Source of the DNA: Ilumatobacteraceae bacterium | Lineage (GTDB): Bacteria > Actinomycetota > Acidimicrobiia > Acidimicrobiales > Ilumatobacteraceae | Length of the DNA stretch: 8,305 nt | Assembly (NCBI GenBank): GCA_030728545.1 | Contig: JANQZQ010000022.1 | Span: forward strand, 1 to 8,305 | Reading direction: 5' to 3' | Notes under the pieces: generated by a model | The model's database searches: none | What the model was told of the DNA's origin: nothing | Seen by the model: only the letters and a program-made list of their open reading frames with translations | Position numbers and translations under genes: made by a program | Part shown: piece after piece, positions 6,539 to 8,305 of the stretch | How positions within the stretch are numbered: position 1 is the first letter of the stretch | Layout of the letters: every line of letters begins with the position of its first letter

Positions 6539-7795
6539 GTGGAACGCCTGCGCTTTGCCACTGTTGGTTCGGTTGACGACGGCAAGTCGACGCTCATTGG
6601 GCGACTGCTGTTCGATTCAAAAAGCATCTTCGAAGACCAACTCGAGCACATCGAAGCCGTCAGCAAGCGCCGCGGCACCGACTATGTCGACTTGTCACTG
6701 TTGACCGATGGTCTGCGCGCTGAGCGCGAGCAAGGCATCACCATCGACGTGGCCTACCGCTACTTTGCGACACCAAATCGCAACTTCATCATCGCCGACT
6801 GCCCCGGCCACATTCAATACACCCGCAACATGATTACCGGAGCATCCAACGTGGATCTGGCAATCGTGTTGGTAGATGCCCGCACGGGCATCGTCGAGCA
6901 AACTCGTCGTCACAGTTTGTTAGCTTCGTTGCTTGGTGTGCCACACCTGGTGATTTGTGTGAACAAAATGGATTTGGTCGATTGGTCACCCGAGGTGTTC
7001 CATCGCATTCGCAACGAGTTCGAAGAGTTTGCCTCGCGACTTTCTTTGCGTGATGTCACGTTCTTGCCGATCAGTGCGCTCCAAGGCGACAACGTGGTGA
7101 GCCGCTCGCCCAACCTCACATGGTTTGAAGGCCCCACATTGTTGCATCACCTAGAAAACGTTTACACCGCCAGCGACGACAACCGCGTCGACGCTCGCTT
7201 CCCCGTGCAGTATGTGATTCGCCCGCAGCGTGCCGAGCACCACGACTATCGCGGTTATGCGGGCCGTGTGGCCGGTGGAGTGTTTCGTGTTGGCGACGAT
7301 GTAATGGTGCTGCCGTCGGGTCTGACCACCACGATCACTGGTATTGACTCCCCAAATGGCCCGTTGACCCAGGCCCAACCTGGCGACGCAGCAACCTTGC
7401 TCTTGGCTGATGATTTGTCCATCGCTCGCGGCGACATGATTTGTCGGCCCAACAATCGACCACGGCAATCGCAGTCGCTCGAAGCCATGCTGTGCTGGAT
7501 GGATGACGCAGCCCCACTGCAACCCGATCGCATTTACACCATCAAACACACCACCAAGTTGGCGCGGGCAAAAGTTACCAAAGTGTTGTACCGCCTCAAT
7601 ATCTCCACTCTGCATCGCGAAGCCGACGTAAAGAGCCTGGCACTCAATGAAATTGGGCGAGTGGAATTGCACACCACTGCCCCGTTGTTCTACGACGACT
7701 ATCACGCCAATCGGGCCACCGGCTCGTTCATCCTCGTTGACGAACACAGCGGCCAAACCTGTGCCGCTGGCATGCTGCTGTCGCCGCGCACATGA
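6539..7795 (+). CDS. cysN: Sulfate adenylyltransferase subunit 1 (regulatory GTPase)
   Basis: CysN is an EF-Tu-like GTPase that couples GTP hydrolysis to APS synthesis by CysD. The G motifs are in order: P-loop GSVDDGKST at 10-18, the switch-I region LTDGLRAEREQGITID at 55-70, DCPGH at 87-91, NKMD at 142-145 and the SAL G5 near 178. Beta-barrel domains II and III follow (ARFPVQYVIRP, AGRVAGGVF, and KLARAKVTKVLY in domain III). At 418 residues it is a stand-alone CysN without a fused kinase. The start is GTG directly after the cysD TAA, with AGGGA 9 nt upstream; the protein begins right at the first strand, so no residues are missing. Its TGA overlaps the cysC ATG as ATGA. DCPGH with Cys in place of the common Thr also occurs in EF-Tu and is not a defect. 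Confidence 0.97.
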   Translation: MERLRFATVGSVDDGKSTLIGRLLFDSKSIFEDQLEHIEAVSKRRGTDYVDLSLLTDGLRAEREQGITIDVAYRYFATPNRNFIIADCPGHIQYTRNMITGASNVDLAIVLVDARTGIVEQTRRHSLLASLLGVPHLVICVNKMDLVDWSPEVFHRIRNEFEEFASRLSLRDVTFLPISALQGDNVVSRSPNLTWFEGPTLLHHLENVYTASDDNRVDARFPVQYVIRPQRAEHHDYRGYAGRVAGGVFRVGDDVMVLPSGLTTTITGIDSPNGPLTQAQPGDAATLLLADDLSIARGDMICRPNNRPRQSQSLEAMLCWMDDAAPLQPDRIYTIKHTTKLARAKVTKVLYRLNISTLHREADVKSLALNEIGRVELHTTAPLFYDDYHANRATGSFILVDEHSGQTCAAGMLLSPRT

Positions 7796-8305
7796 GCAAT
7801 GCCAATCAGCCCGTGTGGCACGAACCTGCAGTGGCACGCGACCAACGCTGGCGTCATCACCGATTGCACGGGGCCACCCTGTGGCTGACGGGCTTGTCTG
7901 GCTCGGGTAAATCCACCATTGCCGACGCCGTTGCGCGTGAACTGCTCGAGGCTTCGGTGCTGGCGTATGTGCTTGATGCCGACAACTTGCGCCACGGCCT
8001 CAACGCCAACCTGGGTTTTTCTGATGCTGATCGCAGCGAAAATGTGCGTCGCGTGGGTGAAGTGGCGCGATTATTTGCCGACACCGGCATCGTGGCGATT
8101 GTGCCGATCATCAGCCCGTTTGCTGCCGATCGTGCCCGCGTGCGGGTGGCTCATGCGGGCAGCGGGCTCGACTTCGTCGAAATCCATGTTGCTACTTCGT
8201 TGGCCGAGTGCGAGCGGCGCGACGCCAAGGGCCTCTATGCCAAAGTTCGGTCGGGCGAAATGCGCGGGGTGAGTGGCGTCGATGCGCCATACGAGGCACC
8301 GGTTG
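7792..8305 (+). CDS. cysC: Adenylylsulfate (APS) kinase, 3' end beyond window
   Basis: This cytoplasmic enzyme phosphorylates APS at the 3' position using ATP to give PAPS, the sulfate donor for reduction or sulfotransfer. The 171 visible residues include Walker A GLSGSGKST at 34-42, RHGLNANLGFS at 67-77, ENVRRVGEVARLF at 83-95, the IISPF segment near 107-111, and the C-terminal lid RDAKGLYAKVRSGEMRGVSG followed by DAPYEAP. Two departures from consensus are visible: DADN at 62-65 instead of DGDN, and SPFAADR where SPYRADR is usual. The ATG overlaps the cysN TGA by 4 nt, so the gene is separate from cysN rather than fused to it as in mycobacterial CysNC. Only about 20-30 C-terminal residues should be missing, beyond the window edge. 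Confidence 0.95.
   Translation, partial: MSNANQPVWHEPAVARDQRWRHHRLHGATLWLTGLSGSGKSTIADAVARELLEASVLAYVLDADNLRHGLNANLGFSDADRSENVRRVGEVARLFADTGIVAIVPIISPFAADRARVRVAHAGSGLDFVEIHVATSLAECERRDAKGLYAKVRSGEMRGVSGVDAPYEAPV

Noticed and set aside
1..8305. CRISPR arrays, tRNA/rRNA, transposases, toxin-antitoxin or phage genes
   Set aside because: I saw no regularly spaced repeats, RNA gene signatures, terminal inverted repeats or mobile-element proteins.

Overview
The window looks like ordinary chromosomal sequence from a moderately GC-rich bacterium, most likely an actinobacterium. Grounds are the frequent GTG starts, the acidic Glu/Thr-rich linker behind a lipoprotein signal, the FSGGKDS form of the CysD PP-loop, and tightly packed operons with 4-nt stop/start overlaps. 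A placement near Acidimicrobiia is a guess from style, not something the sequence proves. There is no sign of a mobile element, phage, CRISPR array, rRNA or tRNA.

Layout. Positions 1-5497 are a minus-strand operon, read right to left. It starts with a BMP-family lipoprotein (4352-5497), the solute-binding protein of a nucleoside-type ABC importer. A 30-nt hairpin (4299-4328) follows. Next come a double-NBD ATPase (2747-4273, interrupted), two permeases (1632-2750 and 697-1635), and an inositol-monophosphatase-family phosphatase cut by the window edge (1-649). Positions 5642-8305 are a plus-strand sulfate-activation operon: cysD, cysN and cysC (cut by the window edge). The two operons diverge from a ~144-bp intergenic region (5498-5641) that holds a plausible promoter and a small inverted repeat.

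How the genes work together. The left operon encodes a complete BMP/Nup-type importer: lipoprotein receptor, double ATPase and two unequal permeases. By family it imports purine or other nucleosides or related small molecules. The right operon makes APS from sulfate and ATP (CysD with the GTPase CysN) and then PAPS (CysC).

The main anomaly is an in-frame TAG at 2891-2893 inside the ATPase gene. Downstream of it the same frame continues for 47 conserved-looking codons (starting LVSEDLDEV) to a TGA that overlaps the permease start as ATGA. So the gene was intact until a single codon became amber. This means a recent nonsense mutation, a base-call error, or (least likely) recoding. I found no evidence of a wholly new system.
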